50,361 nucleotides of DNA from Aeromonas lusitana (GTDB lineage Bacteria; Pseudomonadota; Gammaproteobacteria; Enterobacterales; Aeromonadaceae), in contig NZ_PGCP01000032.1 of assembly GCF_002812985.1 (NCBI RefSeq), positions 1-50,361 on the forward strand, written 5' to 3'. A program made the position numbers and the translations under genes. The notes below the pieces were generated by a model. It had not been told where the DNA came from, ran no database searches, and was given only the letters and a program-made list of their open reading frames with translations. Below are positions 9,198 to 18,248 of the stretch, in pieces (within the stretch, counting starts at the first letter, position 1; the number at the start of each line of letters is the position of its first letter).

Positions 9198-10637
9198 ATG
9201 GACACCTTGATCGCAATGATTAATGACCTGATGTGGGGAGCCGTGCTCATCTACCTGCTCATCGGGGTCGGGATCTTTTTCACTTTCCGCCTGGGGTTTA
9301 TCCAGGTTCGCCACTTCGGCCACATGTTCTCGGTACTGCGCAATAGCCGCAAATCCGACAGTGCCGGCATCTCCTCCTTCCAGGCCCTGTGTACCAGTCT
9401 GGCGGCCCGGGTCGGGACCGGCAATCTGGCGGGCGTCGCCGTAGCCATCTATCTCGGTGGCCCTGGCGCCATCTTCTGGATGTGGCTGATCGCCTTTATC
9501 GGCATGGCCACCGCCTTCGTGGAAAGTACCCTGGCCCAGCTCTACAAGGTGAAGGACGAGGACGGCAACTACCGTGGCGGCCCGGCCTACTACATGGAGC
9601 GCGGTCTTGGCATGCGCTGGATGGGGGTGGTCTTCTCCCTCTGTCTGCTGCTGGCGTTCGGTCTGGTGTTCAATGCGGTGCAGGCGAACTCCATCAGCCT
9701 GGCCATGAACGTGGCCTTCGGCATCCCTGACTGGGTCAGCGGCCTGGCCCTGGTGGTGCTCTCCGGCCTCATCATCTTCGGCGGCATTCGCGGCATCGCC
9801 CGCTTCGCCGAGCTGGTGGTGCCCTTCATGGCGATGGCCTATATCCTGATGGCGCTGTTCGTGGTGATCATGAACATCGGCGAGCTGCCCCATGTGTTCT
9901 CCCTCATCATCAAGTCGGCGTTTGGCATCGAGCAGGCCGGCTCTGGCGCCATGGGCTATGCGATCTCCCAGGCGATGATCAACGGCATCAAGCGCGGTCT
10001 CTTCTCCAATGAAGCGGGCATGGGCTCGGCCCCGAACGCCGCTGCCACCGCCACTCCCTATCCGCCGCACCCGGCCTCCCAGGGTTATGTGCAGATGCTG
10101 GGGGTGTTCCTCGACACCATCGTCATCTGTACCTGTACCGCGGCCATTATCCTGATGTCCGGCCAATTCGAACCGGGTTCAGGGGTGACCGGCGTGGAGC
10201 TGACCCAGCGCGCGCTCTCCTCCCAGATCGGCGGCGGTGGCAACATCTTCATCGCGGCGGCCATCTTCTTCTTCGCCTTCACCTCCATAGTGGCGAATTA
10301 CTCCTACGCCGAGACCAACCTGGTGTTCCTCGAGCACAACCACAAGGGCGGCCTGATGCTGTTTCGCATGTTTGTGCTGGGCATGGTGATGTTCGGCTCG
10401 GTGGGCGAGCTGCCGACCGTGTGGGCGCTGGCAGACGTCTCCATGGGGATGATGGCCATCGTCAACCTGGTAGCCATATTGCTGCTCTCCGGGGTCGCCA
10501 TCAAGCTGGCCAAGGATTACAACGATCAGCTCAAGCTGGGCCGGGTGCCCACCTTCGATGCCAACAAGTACCCCGAGCTGCGCAGCCAGCTGGAAGAGGG
10601 GATCTGGGACAATCCCCCCAAGAGCAAGCAGGCGTAA
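9198..10637 (+). CDS. AGCS-family sodium:alanine/glycine symporter
   Basis: A 479-residue inner-membrane protein of the alanine or glycine:cation symporter family. The family signatures are present: TSLAARVGTGNLAGVAVAI (about residue 65), GGPGAIFWMWLIAFIGMATA, a GGPAYYMERGLG segment (about 115), and GLFSNEAGMGSAPNAAATA (about 270) near the substrate-binding helices. About eleven membrane spans can be read from the hydropathy. The start MDTLIAMINDL at ATG 9198 follows GAGAG (9189-9193). Substrate (alanine, glycine or serine) cannot be told from the sequence. The gene is monocistronic with a long, possibly structured leader and its own terminator. Confidence 0.92.
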   Translation: MDTLIAMINDLMWGAVLIYLLIGVGIFFTFRLGFIQVRHFGHMFSVLRNSRKSDSAGISSFQALCTSLAARVGTGNLAGVAVAIYLGGPGAIFWMWLIAFIGMATAFVESTLAQLYKVKDEDGNYRGGPAYYMERGLGMRWMGVVFSLCLLLAFGLVFNAVQANSISLAMNVAFGIPDWVSGLALVVLSGLIIFGGIRGIARFAELVVPFMAMAYILMALFVVIMNIGELPHVFSLIIKSAFGIEQAGSGAMGYAISQAMINGIKRGLFSNEAGMGSAPNAAATATPYPPHPASQGYVQMLGVFLDTIVICTCTAAIILMSGQFEPGSGVTGVELTQRALSSQIGGGGNIFIAAAIFFFAFTSIVANYSYAETNLVFLEHNHKGGLMLFRMFVLGMVMFGSVGELPTVWALADVSMGMMAIVNLVAILLLSGVAIKLAKDYNDQLKLGRVPTFDANKYPELRSQLEEGIWDNPPKSKQA

Positions 10638-10681
10638 GGCCCCGCTTGGCAGGGTGGACGATCAGATCGTCGTCATCAGAG

Positions 10682-10706
10682 AGGGGAGCCGTTGGCTCCC
10701 CTTTTT
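10682..10706 (+). terminator. Terminator of the AGCS symporter gene
   Basis: GGGGAGCC (10683-10690) and GGCTCCCC (10694-10701) with a GTT loop and five Ts. Confidence 0.92.
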
Positions 10707-10761
10707 CTTGTGGATGATGGAGGGTCGGCAGAGGCGGATTTGTGCTTATCCGGACGAGGAC

Positions 10762-10777
10762 TTCACCCAGACTTCAC
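10762..10777 (+). promoter_or_regulatory. BlrA/CreB-type tag upstream of ampC
   Basis: TTCACCCAGACTTCAC is an exact TTCAC-N6-TTCAC direct repeat, 92 bases before the ampC start codon. This is the cre/blr tag bound by the CreB-like response regulator BlrA that controls chromosomal beta-lactamases in Aeromonas. The motif is seen directly; its use here is inferred from that system. Confidence 0.85.
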
Positions 10778-10857
10778 ACAAGCGCATACCCGGCACATGC
10801 AGTGGCGCTAAGCTTGCCCCACTTTTTCGCCGCGCCTGCGGCAATCCAGACAGATGA

Positions 10858-12036
<1,179 letters not shown>

Positions 12037-12055
12037 AGACATCAAGGCGCAAATG

Positions 12056-12087
12056 AAAACGCCGGAGCCCAAGGCTCCGGCGTTTTT
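12056..12087. terminator. Terminator after ampC, also usable by ruvX
   Basis: AAAACGCCGGAGCC and GGCTCCGGCGTTTT around a CAA loop, with T-run on the plus side and A-run on the minus side. It lies between convergent ampC and ruvX. Confidence 0.92.
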
Positions 12088-12111
12088 TATTGGTATCCGC
12101 GCAAGGCAGAC

Positions 12112-12534
12112 TCAGCCGTACTGCTCCTCCATCCAGGCTTCGACGATGAGCTGGGCCGAGACCCCGTCCACGCTGCCCTTGTCGAGCGCCTTGTAGCCGC
12201 CGCGCTCGAACAGGCGGGCGCGGGCATCCGTGGTGGTGAGCCGCTCGTCCTTGAACTCCACCTGCTTGCCGAAGCGGCCGTGCAGACGATTGCCGAACTT
12301 GCGGGCCCGCACCGTGATCTCCTGATCCGTGCCGTCCATGTTGAGCGGCAGACCCACCACCAACAGATCCGGTTGCCACTCCTTGAGCAGCTTCTCTATT
12401 TCGTCCCAATTGGGCACGCCGTCGTTCGCCTTGAGGGAGCGAAGGGGTTGGGCCGTGCCGGTGAGCTCCTGGCCGATGGCGACGCCGATACTCTTGGTGC
12501 CGTAGTCAAAGCCCATGATGCTGCGTGATGACAT
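12112..12534 (-). CDS. ruvX: RuvX/YqgF, putative pre-16S rRNA nuclease/Holliday junction resolvase
   Basis: A 140-residue RNase H-like protein of the YqgF family, which helps mature the 5' end of 16S rRNA and is also annotated as a Holliday junction resolvase. Family marks are the first acidic strand [44 protein letters not shown] and the last acidic residue in [16 protein letters not shown]. Start [12 protein letters not shown] at 12534 has AAGGA upstream; a longer open frame upstream runs into yqgE and is discarded. It is the last gene of the rsmE-gshB-yqgE-ruvX series, 55 bases after yqgE. Confidence 0.95.
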   Translation of the reverse strand: MSSRSIMGFDYGTKSIGVAIGQELTGTAQPLRSLKANDGVPNWDEIEKLLKEWQPDLLVVGLPLNMDGTDQEITVRARKFGNRLHGRFGKQVEFKDERLTTTDARARLFERGGYKALDKGSVDGVSAQLIVEAWMEEQYG

Positions 12535-12589
12535 GGAGTTCCTTAAAACTGAATGGGTAGAAGGGGCCCGAGGGCCCGCTTGGAGAAGG

Positions 12590-13144
12590 CTAGCTATGCC
12601 CCACCTGACTGGAGAGGTGCAGAGGATTGACCCCGATACTGGCGGCAGCTTGCTGCCAGCGCTGGCTGATGGGAGTCTTGAACACCAGATCCGCATTGGG
12701 GGGGATCACCAGCCAGGCGCCGTCCACCAGCTCCTGCTCGAGCTGGCCCGCGCTCCAGCCGGCATAGCCCAGGGCCACCAGCCAGTGGCTCGGTGCCTCG
12801 TCGGTACCGAGTGTCTCCAGAATGTCCTTGGAGGTGGTGACCATCATCTCGTCGCTCACCTGCAGGGTGGAGTTGAAACCGGGCCGGAAGCTGTGCAGCA
12901 CGAAGCCGCGATCCCCGTGCACAGGGCCACCCTGCAGCACGGGCTGCTTCATCTCTTGGGTATCGGGCGGGCTCAGGTTGAGCTTGGCCAGCATGGCATC
13001 GAGGGACATGTCGACCGGGATGTTGACCACAAGGCCCATGGCGCCCTCGCTGCTGTGTTCACACAGATAGACCAGAGAGCGCTCGAAATAGGCGTCTGAG
13101 AGGCTCGGCATGGCGAGCAGATAGTGATTTTGCAGTGTTTGCAT
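12590..13144 (-). CDS. yqgE: YqgE/AlgH family protein
   Basis: A 184-residue protein of the UPF0301/AlgH family (DUF179), typically beside ruvX and gshB; its biochemical function is unknown, although AlgH was linked to alginate regulation in Pseudomonas. Typical stretches are [53 protein letters not shown] and [15 protein letters not shown]. The start [10 protein letters not shown] is supported by alignment, although no strong ribosome binding site precedes it; upstream codons have no homology. Two strong hairpins separate it from gshB, which may uncouple expression. Confidence 0.92.
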   Translation of the reverse strand: MQTLQNHYLLAMPSLSDAYFERSLVYLCEHSSEGAMGLVVNIPVDMSLDAMLAKLNLSPPDTQEMKQPVLQGGPVHGDRGFVLHSFRPGFNSTLQVSDEMMVTTSKDILETLGTDEAPSHWLVALGYAGWSAGQLEQELVDGAWLVIPPNADLVFKTPISQRWQQAAASIGVNPLHLSSQVGHS

Positions 13145-13272
13145 AGGGCCAAATAGTGCAAAGGTATTTGGGGTGATTATGGCAGTTGACGGCGGCGGGC
13201 AAAACCGCTTTTTTCGCACCCATGAGCACAAGCCTGGGCGCTGGCGCACAGAGTACCCACGACATAAACAGA

Positions 13273-13346
13273 GCAGGGGCCGCGAGGGCCCCTGTTGTGT
13301 TTGCCTGTCGGGTCGGCGCCGCCGGATAAGCGGCAGGCGCCGACCC
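13273..13346. repeat. Two strong back-to-back hairpins between gshB and yqgE (REP-like)
   Basis: Right hairpin: GGGTCGGCGCC (13310-13320) pairs with GGCGCCGACCC (13336-13346), and inside it GCCG (13321-13324) pairs with CGGC (13331-13334), giving a stem of about 15 pairs with one bulged base. Left hairpin: CAGGGGCC and GGCCCCTG around 13274-13293. Neither is followed by a T-run on the minus strand, so they look more like mRNA-stabilising or REP-type palindromes than terminators. The right one starts ten bases past the gshB stop. Confidence 0.65.
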
Positions 13347-13355
13347 GTTGGGCTG

Positions 13356-14306
13356 TCAGCGTCCCAGTCGGCGCTCGATGGCGTCCATCAGCATGCCGGT
13401 GATGGAGACGTCGAAGGCCGCCTCGATCTCGCGGATGCAGGTGGGGCTGGTGACGTTAATCTCGGTCAGCCGATCGCCGATGATGTCGAGGCCGACGAAG
13501 ATGAGGCCCTTGGCCTTGAGGGTCGGACCGACAGCGCGGGCGATGGCCCAGTCCGCTTCGCTCAAGGGGCGCGCCTCACCACGGCCACCCGCCGCCAGGT
13601 TGCCACGGGTCTCTCCTTGCGCCGGGATGCGAGCCAGACAGTAGGGCACGGGTTCACCGTCCACCACCAGCACCCGCTTGTCGCCGTCCTTGATGGCGGG
13701 CAGATAGGTCTGCGCCATGCAGTACTGACTCCCATGTTCTGTAAGAGTCTCGATGATGACACCGACGTTGGCATCGTCCTCCTTCATGCGGAAGATGGAG
13801 GCGCCGCCCATGCCATCCAGGGGTTTGAGGATCACGTCCTTGTGCTCGGCGTGGAAGGCGCGCAGCTTGTCGGCGCGACGAGTGACGAGCGTGGTCGGGG
13901 TGTGCTCGGCGAACCAGGCGGTGTAGAGCTTCTCGTTGGCGTCACGCAGGCTCTGGGGCTTGTTGACGATGAGGGTGCCCTCGTCCTCGGCCCGCTCCAG
14001 CATGTAGGTGGCGTAGATGAACTCGGTATCGAACGGCGGATCCTTGCGCATCAGGATCACGTCGAGGGTAGAGAGGGGTTGATCGATGACCTCACCGAGT
14101 TCGAACCAGTTGGCGTAGTCGTACTGCACCTTGAGCGGGCGCATGGTGCCGAAGGCGCGACCCGCCTCCATGTAGAGATCCGACATCTCCAGATAGAAGA
14201 GCTCGTAGCCGCGCTTCTGTGCCTCTTCGAGCATGGCGAAGCTGGAGTCTTTCTTGATGTTGATGGCCGAGATGGGGTCCATCACGATGCCGAGTTTGAT
14301 GGTCAT
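13356..14306 (-). CDS. gshB: Glutathione synthetase
   Basis: GshB joins gamma-glutamylcysteine to glycine using ATP, the second step of glutathione synthesis. The 316-residue ATP-grasp enzyme starts MTIKLGIVMDPISAINIKKD like the E. coli protein and includes LMRKDPPFDTEFIYATY, NKPQSLRDANEKLY, the ATP-binding DVILKPLDGMGGASIFR (about 160), and the metal and substrate region FVGLDIIGDRLTEINVTSPT (about 280). The start at 14306 has AAGGAA upstream. It lies in the minus-strand order endA-rsmE-gshB-yqgE-ruvX shared with E. coli. Confidence 0.97.
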   Translation of the reverse strand: MTIKLGIVMDPISAINIKKDSSFAMLEEAQKRGYELFYLEMSDLYMEAGRAFGTMRPLKVQYDYANWFELGEVIDQPLSTLDVILMRKDPPFDTEFIYATYMLERAEDEGTLIVNKPQSLRDANEKLYTAWFAEHTPTTLVTRRADKLRAFHAEHKDVILKPLDGMGGASIFRMKEDDANVGVIIETLTEHGSQYCMAQTYLPAIKDGDKRVLVVDGEPVPYCLARIPAQGETRGNLAAGGRGEARPLSEADWAIARAVGPTLKAKGLIFVGLDIIGDRLTEINVTSPTCIREIEAAFDVSITGMLMDAIERRLGR

Positions 14307-14432
14307 CCGAGATTCCTTCTTGTGGCGCGATTGCGTTTGAGATTATCAGAACCTGTTCAAGCTCTGTCACGAGAGGCCGCGAACGGCGCAGGGGCCTTGA
14401 TCACGACCTCGCAGCAAGACGTTGGACAGGTT

Positions 14433-15164
14433 TCAGGCCAGATCGCCAAAGCGGCACTGCAACGCCGTGATGGCGGTCAGGGCAGCGGTTTCGGTGCGCA
14501 GCACCCGAGGCCCGAGCAACATCTCCTTGAACTCTTCCTGCACGGTACGGGCAATTTCGTCGCTGGACAAGCCGCCTTCGGGGCCAATCAACAGGCGCAC
14601 GCCATGCTCGGGTACCGGCAATGTGTTGATGCTGTACTCGGCGCGGGGGTGCAGGTTGAGCTTGAGCTCCTGGGTCTCTTCCGCGAGCCAGGCATCCAGC
14701 TCCATGGGCATGCGCACCTCGGGCACCAGGTTGCGGCCGCACTGCTCGCAGGCGCTGATCACTACCTTCTGCCACTGCTCGCGCTTCTTCTCCAACCTGT
14801 CGGCCGGCAGCTTGACGCCGCAACGCTCGGAGAACAGGGGGGTGATGCAGGTGACGCCGAGCTCCACGGATTTCTGGATGGTGAAGTCCATCTTGTCGCC
14901 GCGGCTGATGACCTGGCCGAGATGGATGGCGAGCGGCGATTCCACCGACTGGGTGTCGCAGCTGTCGATGTGCACTTCCACCGATTTCTTGCCGACGCTC
15001 GCTATGGTGGCGGGGTATTGGTTGCCGTCGCCATTGAACAGCTCGAGCTGCTGGCCCGGCTGCATGCGCAGCACCCGGCCGATGTGGTTGGCACCGTCTT
15101 CCGACAGGGCCAGGGTCTGACCGACCTGCAGGGAGGCCGGCTCATAGATACGTGGGATGCGCAT
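14433..15164 (-). CDS. rsmE: 16S rRNA m3U1498 methyltransferase RsmE
   Basis: A 243-residue SPOUT methyltransferase that makes N3-methyluridine at 16S position 1498. The N-terminal PUA-like part starts [12 protein letters not shown] and contains [15 protein letters not shown]. The C-terminal trefoil-knot SAM site shows [14 protein letters not shown] (about 197) and [16 protein letters not shown] (about 220), both diagnostic. The start aligns with E. coli RsmE, so in-frame codons nine positions upstream are rejected. It precedes gshB by 126 bases. Confidence 0.96.
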   Translation of the reverse strand: MRIPRIYEPASLQVGQTLALSEDGANHIGRVLRMQPGQQLELFNGDGNQYPATIASVGKKSVEVHIDSCDTQSVESPLAIHLGQVISRGDKMDFTIQKSVELGVTCITPLFSERCGVKLPADRLEKKREQWQKVVISACEQCGRNLVPEVRMPMELDAWLAEETQELKLNLHPRAEYSINTLPVPEHGVRLLIGPEGGLSSDEIARTVQEEFKEMLLGPRVLRTETAALTAITALQCRFGDLA

Positions 15165-15337
15165 GCTGTCTATTTGTCTCTGAAATAACATTTAAGCGGC
15201 TCAATCTGTTGCCAGACTGCCATTTAGTGGTTCATCTGCATCGTAAAACCATTATCGAATGCGATTAAATCCGGTCTGGATGTAATGGATAAGCCTGCTG
15301 GCAGCATGTCGGGCAGGGCTGGAGCCGCTTGTTACAA

Positions 15338-15360
15338 GGGAAGGAGCTTATCTCCTTCCC
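15338..15360 (-). terminator. Weak terminator-like hairpin after endA
   Basis: GGGAAGGAG and CTCCTTCCC arms with a five-base loop, 12 bases past the endA stop. The minus-strand tail (TTGTAAC) is not a good T-run, so termination is uncertain. The rest of the 207-base gap to rsmE shows nothing recognised. Confidence 0.45.
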
Positions 15361-15372
15361 GGTCAAATGGGG

Positions 15373-16086
15373 TCACTGGCACTGCTTTTCAATGAAAGGA
15401 TTGGTATTGCCTTGCAGCTTGCCGATGCGGCGGTTGCGCTCGCACTCCCAGCGATCCGCCGGGTACTGCCTGTCCCAGGCCTCGAACAGTTTACGCTGTT
15501 GCGCGGCCAGGCGCAGCCCGTACTGCTCCCCCATGTAGAGGTAGGCGCGGGCGATCTGGCCACGCACCGGCCCCTTGGGCGGCTGCACGCGCTGCTCCTT
15601 GAAGTCCACCAGCATCTGGCACTTGCCGTACTGGTTCGGCTTGCCGTTCCAGTCGGAGAAGCGGTAGTTCGCGCGATCGCCGTTCACCTCGCCGATGGCG
15701 GGGAAGAGGTTGTGCATGTCTCCCTCCATCTTGTTGAACTCGGCGCTCTTGCCGCAGTTCTTGCGACCCCCTTCCTGCCAGCACTGCAGCTGGTGGCCAA
15801 ATTCCCAGGCGGGCACCACGTGCTCCCACTCGATACGGGCGGCGCGATTGGCCTGCTTGCGTGGCAAGTAGCCGCAGCTCTCCCAGTCCGGCGCCATCTT
15901 CTTGCCGCTGAACTTGATGTTGCAGCCGCAGTAGAAGGTGCTGGGATGGCTCTGATAGAGCTTGACGAGATCCTGCTTGGCGGCGCGGAAGGTCTGGGCC
16001 TCTTGCGCCTGGAGCGGCGTACTGACCAGCAGGGTCAGGCCAAGGGAGAGCAGGGGAAGGCCAAAAACACGGGAGGGGCGAGACAT
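15373..16086 (-). CDS. endA: Endonuclease I (EndA/Dns/Vvn family), periplasmic or secreted
   Basis: A 237-residue precursor with an N-terminal signal peptide (MSRPSRVFGLPLLSLGL to about residue 27, cut near LQAQEA). The nuclease domain is the beta-beta-alpha-metal type, with IEWEHVVPAWEFGHQ carrying the catalytic histidine (about residue 92) and GDMHNLFPAIGEVNGDRAN carrying metal ligands. Eight or more cysteines agree with the disulfide-rich Dns/Vvn nucleases. It degrades double-stranded DNA outside the cytoplasm; in Aeromonas and Vibrio the homologue limits transformation. It lies between sprT and rsmE as in E. coli. Confidence 0.96.
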   Translation of the reverse strand: MSRPSRVFGLPLLSLGLTLLVSTPLQAQEAQTFRAAKQDLVKLYQSHPSTFYCGCNIKFSGKKMAPDWESCGYLPRKQANRAARIEWEHVVPAWEFGHQLQCWQEGGRKNCGKSAEFNKMEGDMHNLFPAIGEVNGDRANYRFSDWNGKPNQYGKCQMLVDFKEQRVQPPKGPVRGQIARAYLYMGEQYGLRLAAQQRKLFEAWDRQYPADRWECERNRRIGKLQGNTNPFIEKQCQ

Positions 16087-16159
16087 GAAGATCCTTGAAC
16101 ATGAAACAGGTGGATGAAGAAGGTGGGCACCCTAACACAGGGACGCGACACAGGTTGGC

Positions 16160-16678
16160 TCAATTCGTTTCCGGCTGGTGCACCAGTGGCTGGCGGCAGC
16201 GGCGGCAGTGGTAGCGCGCCTCACCCCGTTGCACCTTGTTGTGACGGCGTATCGAGAGCTGATGCTGCTGGCAGGCGCAGGCATAGGGCTGGGTATTCTG
16301 GTTCAGCACGGCGAGATCGAAGCTGTGGGTGGTTCTGGGTTCGAGGTTGAACACCTCCCGCATCACCGACTGCCACTGGCGGCCGTGGGGCAGCACCCGG
16401 TTCTTGCCGCGCCCCTCTCCCCAGAGCGCATAGACCAGCAGGTGCGCCACCTCGTGGGGCACCACCTCCTCCATGAAGGCCTGCTGGTTGGCCTGATAGA
16501 GCGCCGGGTTGAAGCGAAGCTCCCAGGTTTGCAGCCGCGCTGAGCCCGCCGCCCGGCCACGCATGTTCAGATAAATGCGCGGGCGCGGGAAGGCGCGGCC
16601 GAGACGTGCCTCGGCCTGCGAGAAGCAGGCGTCGACGCGCGCGGCGAGCAGGGCATCGGGGGTGGGGAGGGCAGTCAT
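16160..16678 (-). CDS. sprT: SprT family zinc metalloprotease-like protein
   Basis: A 172-residue SprT-like protein. The zinc motif HEVAHLLVYALWG (HExxH, about residue 76) is followed by HGRQWQSVMREVF, which provides the third ligand, and the C-terminal zinc ribbon has CACQQH and CRRCRQP. The bacterial function is poorly defined; eukaryotic Spartan relatives cleave DNA-protein crosslinks. The start MTALPTPDAL has AGGAT upstream. Position between metK and endA matches E. coli (galP is missing here). Confidence 0.9.
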   Translation of the reverse strand: MTALPTPDALLAARVDACFSQAEARLGRAFPRPRIYLNMRGRAAGSARLQTWELRFNPALYQANQQAFMEEVVPHEVAHLLVYALWGEGRGKNRVLPHGRQWQSVMREVFNLEPRTTHSFDLAVLNQNTQPYACACQQHQLSIRRHNKVQRGEARYHCRRCRQPLVHQPETN

Positions 16679-16707
16679 GGGCAATCCTGTCGAGCGGCGA
16701 AAAAGCA

Positions 16708-16732
16708 AAAAGGGGAGCCAAGCTCCCCTTTT
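16708..16732. terminator. Terminator of metK
   Basis: AAAAGGGGAGC and GCTCCCCTTTT with a CAA loop. On the minus strand it lies 25 bases past the metK stop and separates metK from sprT. Confidence 0.9.
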
Positions 16733-16756
16733 ATCACAGGCTCATGCCTTGGGACA

Positions 16757-17908
16757 TTACAGACCGGCGACGTCGCGCAGCAGGGCGGCCTTGTCGGTCT
16801 TCTCCCAGGGGAACTCGTCGCGACCGAAGTGGCCATAGGCGGCGGTAGCCTGGTAGATGGGGCGTTTCAGATCCAGCATCTCGATGAGGCCGTACGGACG
16901 CAGCTCGAAGTGCTCGCGAACCAGTTTCACCAGCAGCTCCTCGGCAACCTTGCCGGTGCCGAAGGTTTCGACGCTGATGGAGGTCGGCTCGGCCACGCCG
17001 ATGGCGTAGGAGACCTGCACTTCACAACGATCCGCCAGACCCGCGGCAACGATGTTCTTGGCCACGTAGCGAGCGGCGTAGGCGGCAGAGCGGTCCACCT
17101 TGGACGGATCCTTGCCGGAGAAGGCGCCACCACCGTGACGGGCCATGCCGCCGTAGGTGTCGACGATGATCTTGCGACCGGTCAGACCGCAGTCACCCAT
17201 GGGGCCGCCGATAACGAAACGGCCGGTCGGGTTGATGAAGAACTTGGTGTCCTTGGTGATCCACTCGGTCGGCAGTACCGGCTTGATGATCTCTTCGCGT
17301 ACCGCTTCCACCAGATCGCTGTGGCTGACGGACTCGCAATGCTGGGTGGAGAGCACCACGGCATCCACACCCAGGATCTTGCCTGCGTCGTCGTAGGCGA
17401 AGGTCAGCTGGCTCTTGGCATCCGGACGCAGCCACGGCAGGGTGCCGTTCTTGCGCACTTCGGCCTGGCGTTTGACCAGCAGGTGGGAGTAGGTGATGGG
17501 GGCTGGCATCAGCACGTCGGTTTCGTTGGTGGCGTAACCGAACATCAGGCCCTGGTCACCGGCGCCCTGCTCGTACGGGTCGCTGCGGTCAACACCCTGG
17601 TTGATGTCGGGGGACTGCTTGCCGATGGCGTTCAGCACGGCGCAGGAGTCGGCATCGAAGCCCATGTCGGAGTGGGTGTAACCGATCTCGCGCACTGTGT
17701 CGCGCACGATCTGTTCGATATCGACCCAGGCAGAGGTGGTCACTTCGCCGGCTACCATCACCATGCCAGTCTTGACCAGGGTCTCGCAGGCGACGCGTGC
17801 CTTGGTGTCTTGCACCAGGATGGCGTCCAGTACCGCATCGGAGATCTGGTCGGCGATTTTATCGGGATGGCCTTCGGAGACCGACTCGGAAGTAAACAGC
17901 TTTGCCAT
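16757..17908 (-). CDS. metK: S-adenosylmethionine synthase
   Basis: MetK makes SAM from methionine and ATP. The 383-residue protein shows the usual landmarks: [20 protein letters not shown] at the N terminus (substrate-binding His), the flexible-loop region [18 protein letters not shown] (about 114), [16 protein letters not shown] (about 231), and the phosphate-binding [21 protein letters not shown] split around residues 258-280. No unusual residues were seen. Three consecutive met boxes lie 65-88 bases upstream. It is divergent from tkt. Confidence 0.98.
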   Translation of the reverse strand: MAKLFTSESVSEGHPDKIADQISDAVLDAILVQDTKARVACETLVKTGMVMVAGEVTTSAWVDIEQIVRDTVREIGYTHSDMGFDADSCAVLNAIGKQSPDINQGVDRSDPYEQGAGDQGLMFGYATNETDVLMPAPITYSHLLVKRQAEVRKNGTLPWLRPDAKSQLTFAYDDAGKILGVDAVVLSTQHCESVSHSDLVEAVREEIIKPVLPTEWITKDTKFFINPTGRFVIGGPMGDCGLTGRKIIVDTYGGMARHGGGAFSGKDPSKVDRSAAYAARYVAKNIVAAGLADRCEVQVSYAIGVAEPTSISVETFGTGKVAEELLVKLVREHFELRPYGLIEMLDLKRPIYQATAAYGHFGRDEFPWEKTDKAALLRDVAGL

Positions 17909-18248
17909 GTTTGGTTCTCAATCGTGTGGGGTTATCGCCTTGGCCATAACCGGAAAATGACAGGTTCTTTGTAGAGGTATCTACATCTGGACGTCTATTT
18001 TAATTAGGCCAATGGGTGATTGCCAGCACTATTTTGGTTTGGCGCCGCCCGAGTCGGCCTTGTCCGGTCGATCACCCCATTTGGGGTAGCCGAGGGGCAT
18101 GATTGAATCGTTTTCCTGGCCAAGAAAAGCGATTGTGCTCCCAAAGCCACTTTATTCGCCCAGATAACATTTGCACGCCGCGCGCCCTGCTGGGACAATA
18201 ACGCGCCTTATTCTTGGCCATCAAATGAAGCAATCGCAGGAGATACAG
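17909..18248. other. Divergent metK/tkt intergenic region
   Basis: 340 bases. The metK side carries the met boxes at 17973-17996. The tkt side contains GGAG (18238-18241 region) before the tkt ATG and AT-containing stretches that could hold its promoter; no further motif could be assigned. Confidence 0.5.
17973..17996 (-). promoter_or_regulatory. Tandem met boxes (MetJ operator) upstream of metK
   Basis: Three adjacent 8-mers AGAGGTAT, CTACATCT and GGACGTCT match the MetJ box AGACGTCT at 6, 5 and 7 of 8 positions, in strict 8-base register. MetJ with SAM as co-repressor binds such arrays, so feedback repression of metK is likely. The match is direct; the regulation is inferred from the enteric system. 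Confidence 0.8.

Noticed and set aside
9025..9210. A 61-codon frame ahead of the AGCS gene, possibly a leader peptide
   Set aside because: No good ribosome binding site, it overlaps the symporter start, and there is no regulatory codon run.
13173..15188. A 671-codon plus-strand open frame over yqgE, gshB and rsmE
   Set aside because: It is antisense to three secure genes, has no family motifs, and is expected in high-GC DNA where the opposite strand has few stops.
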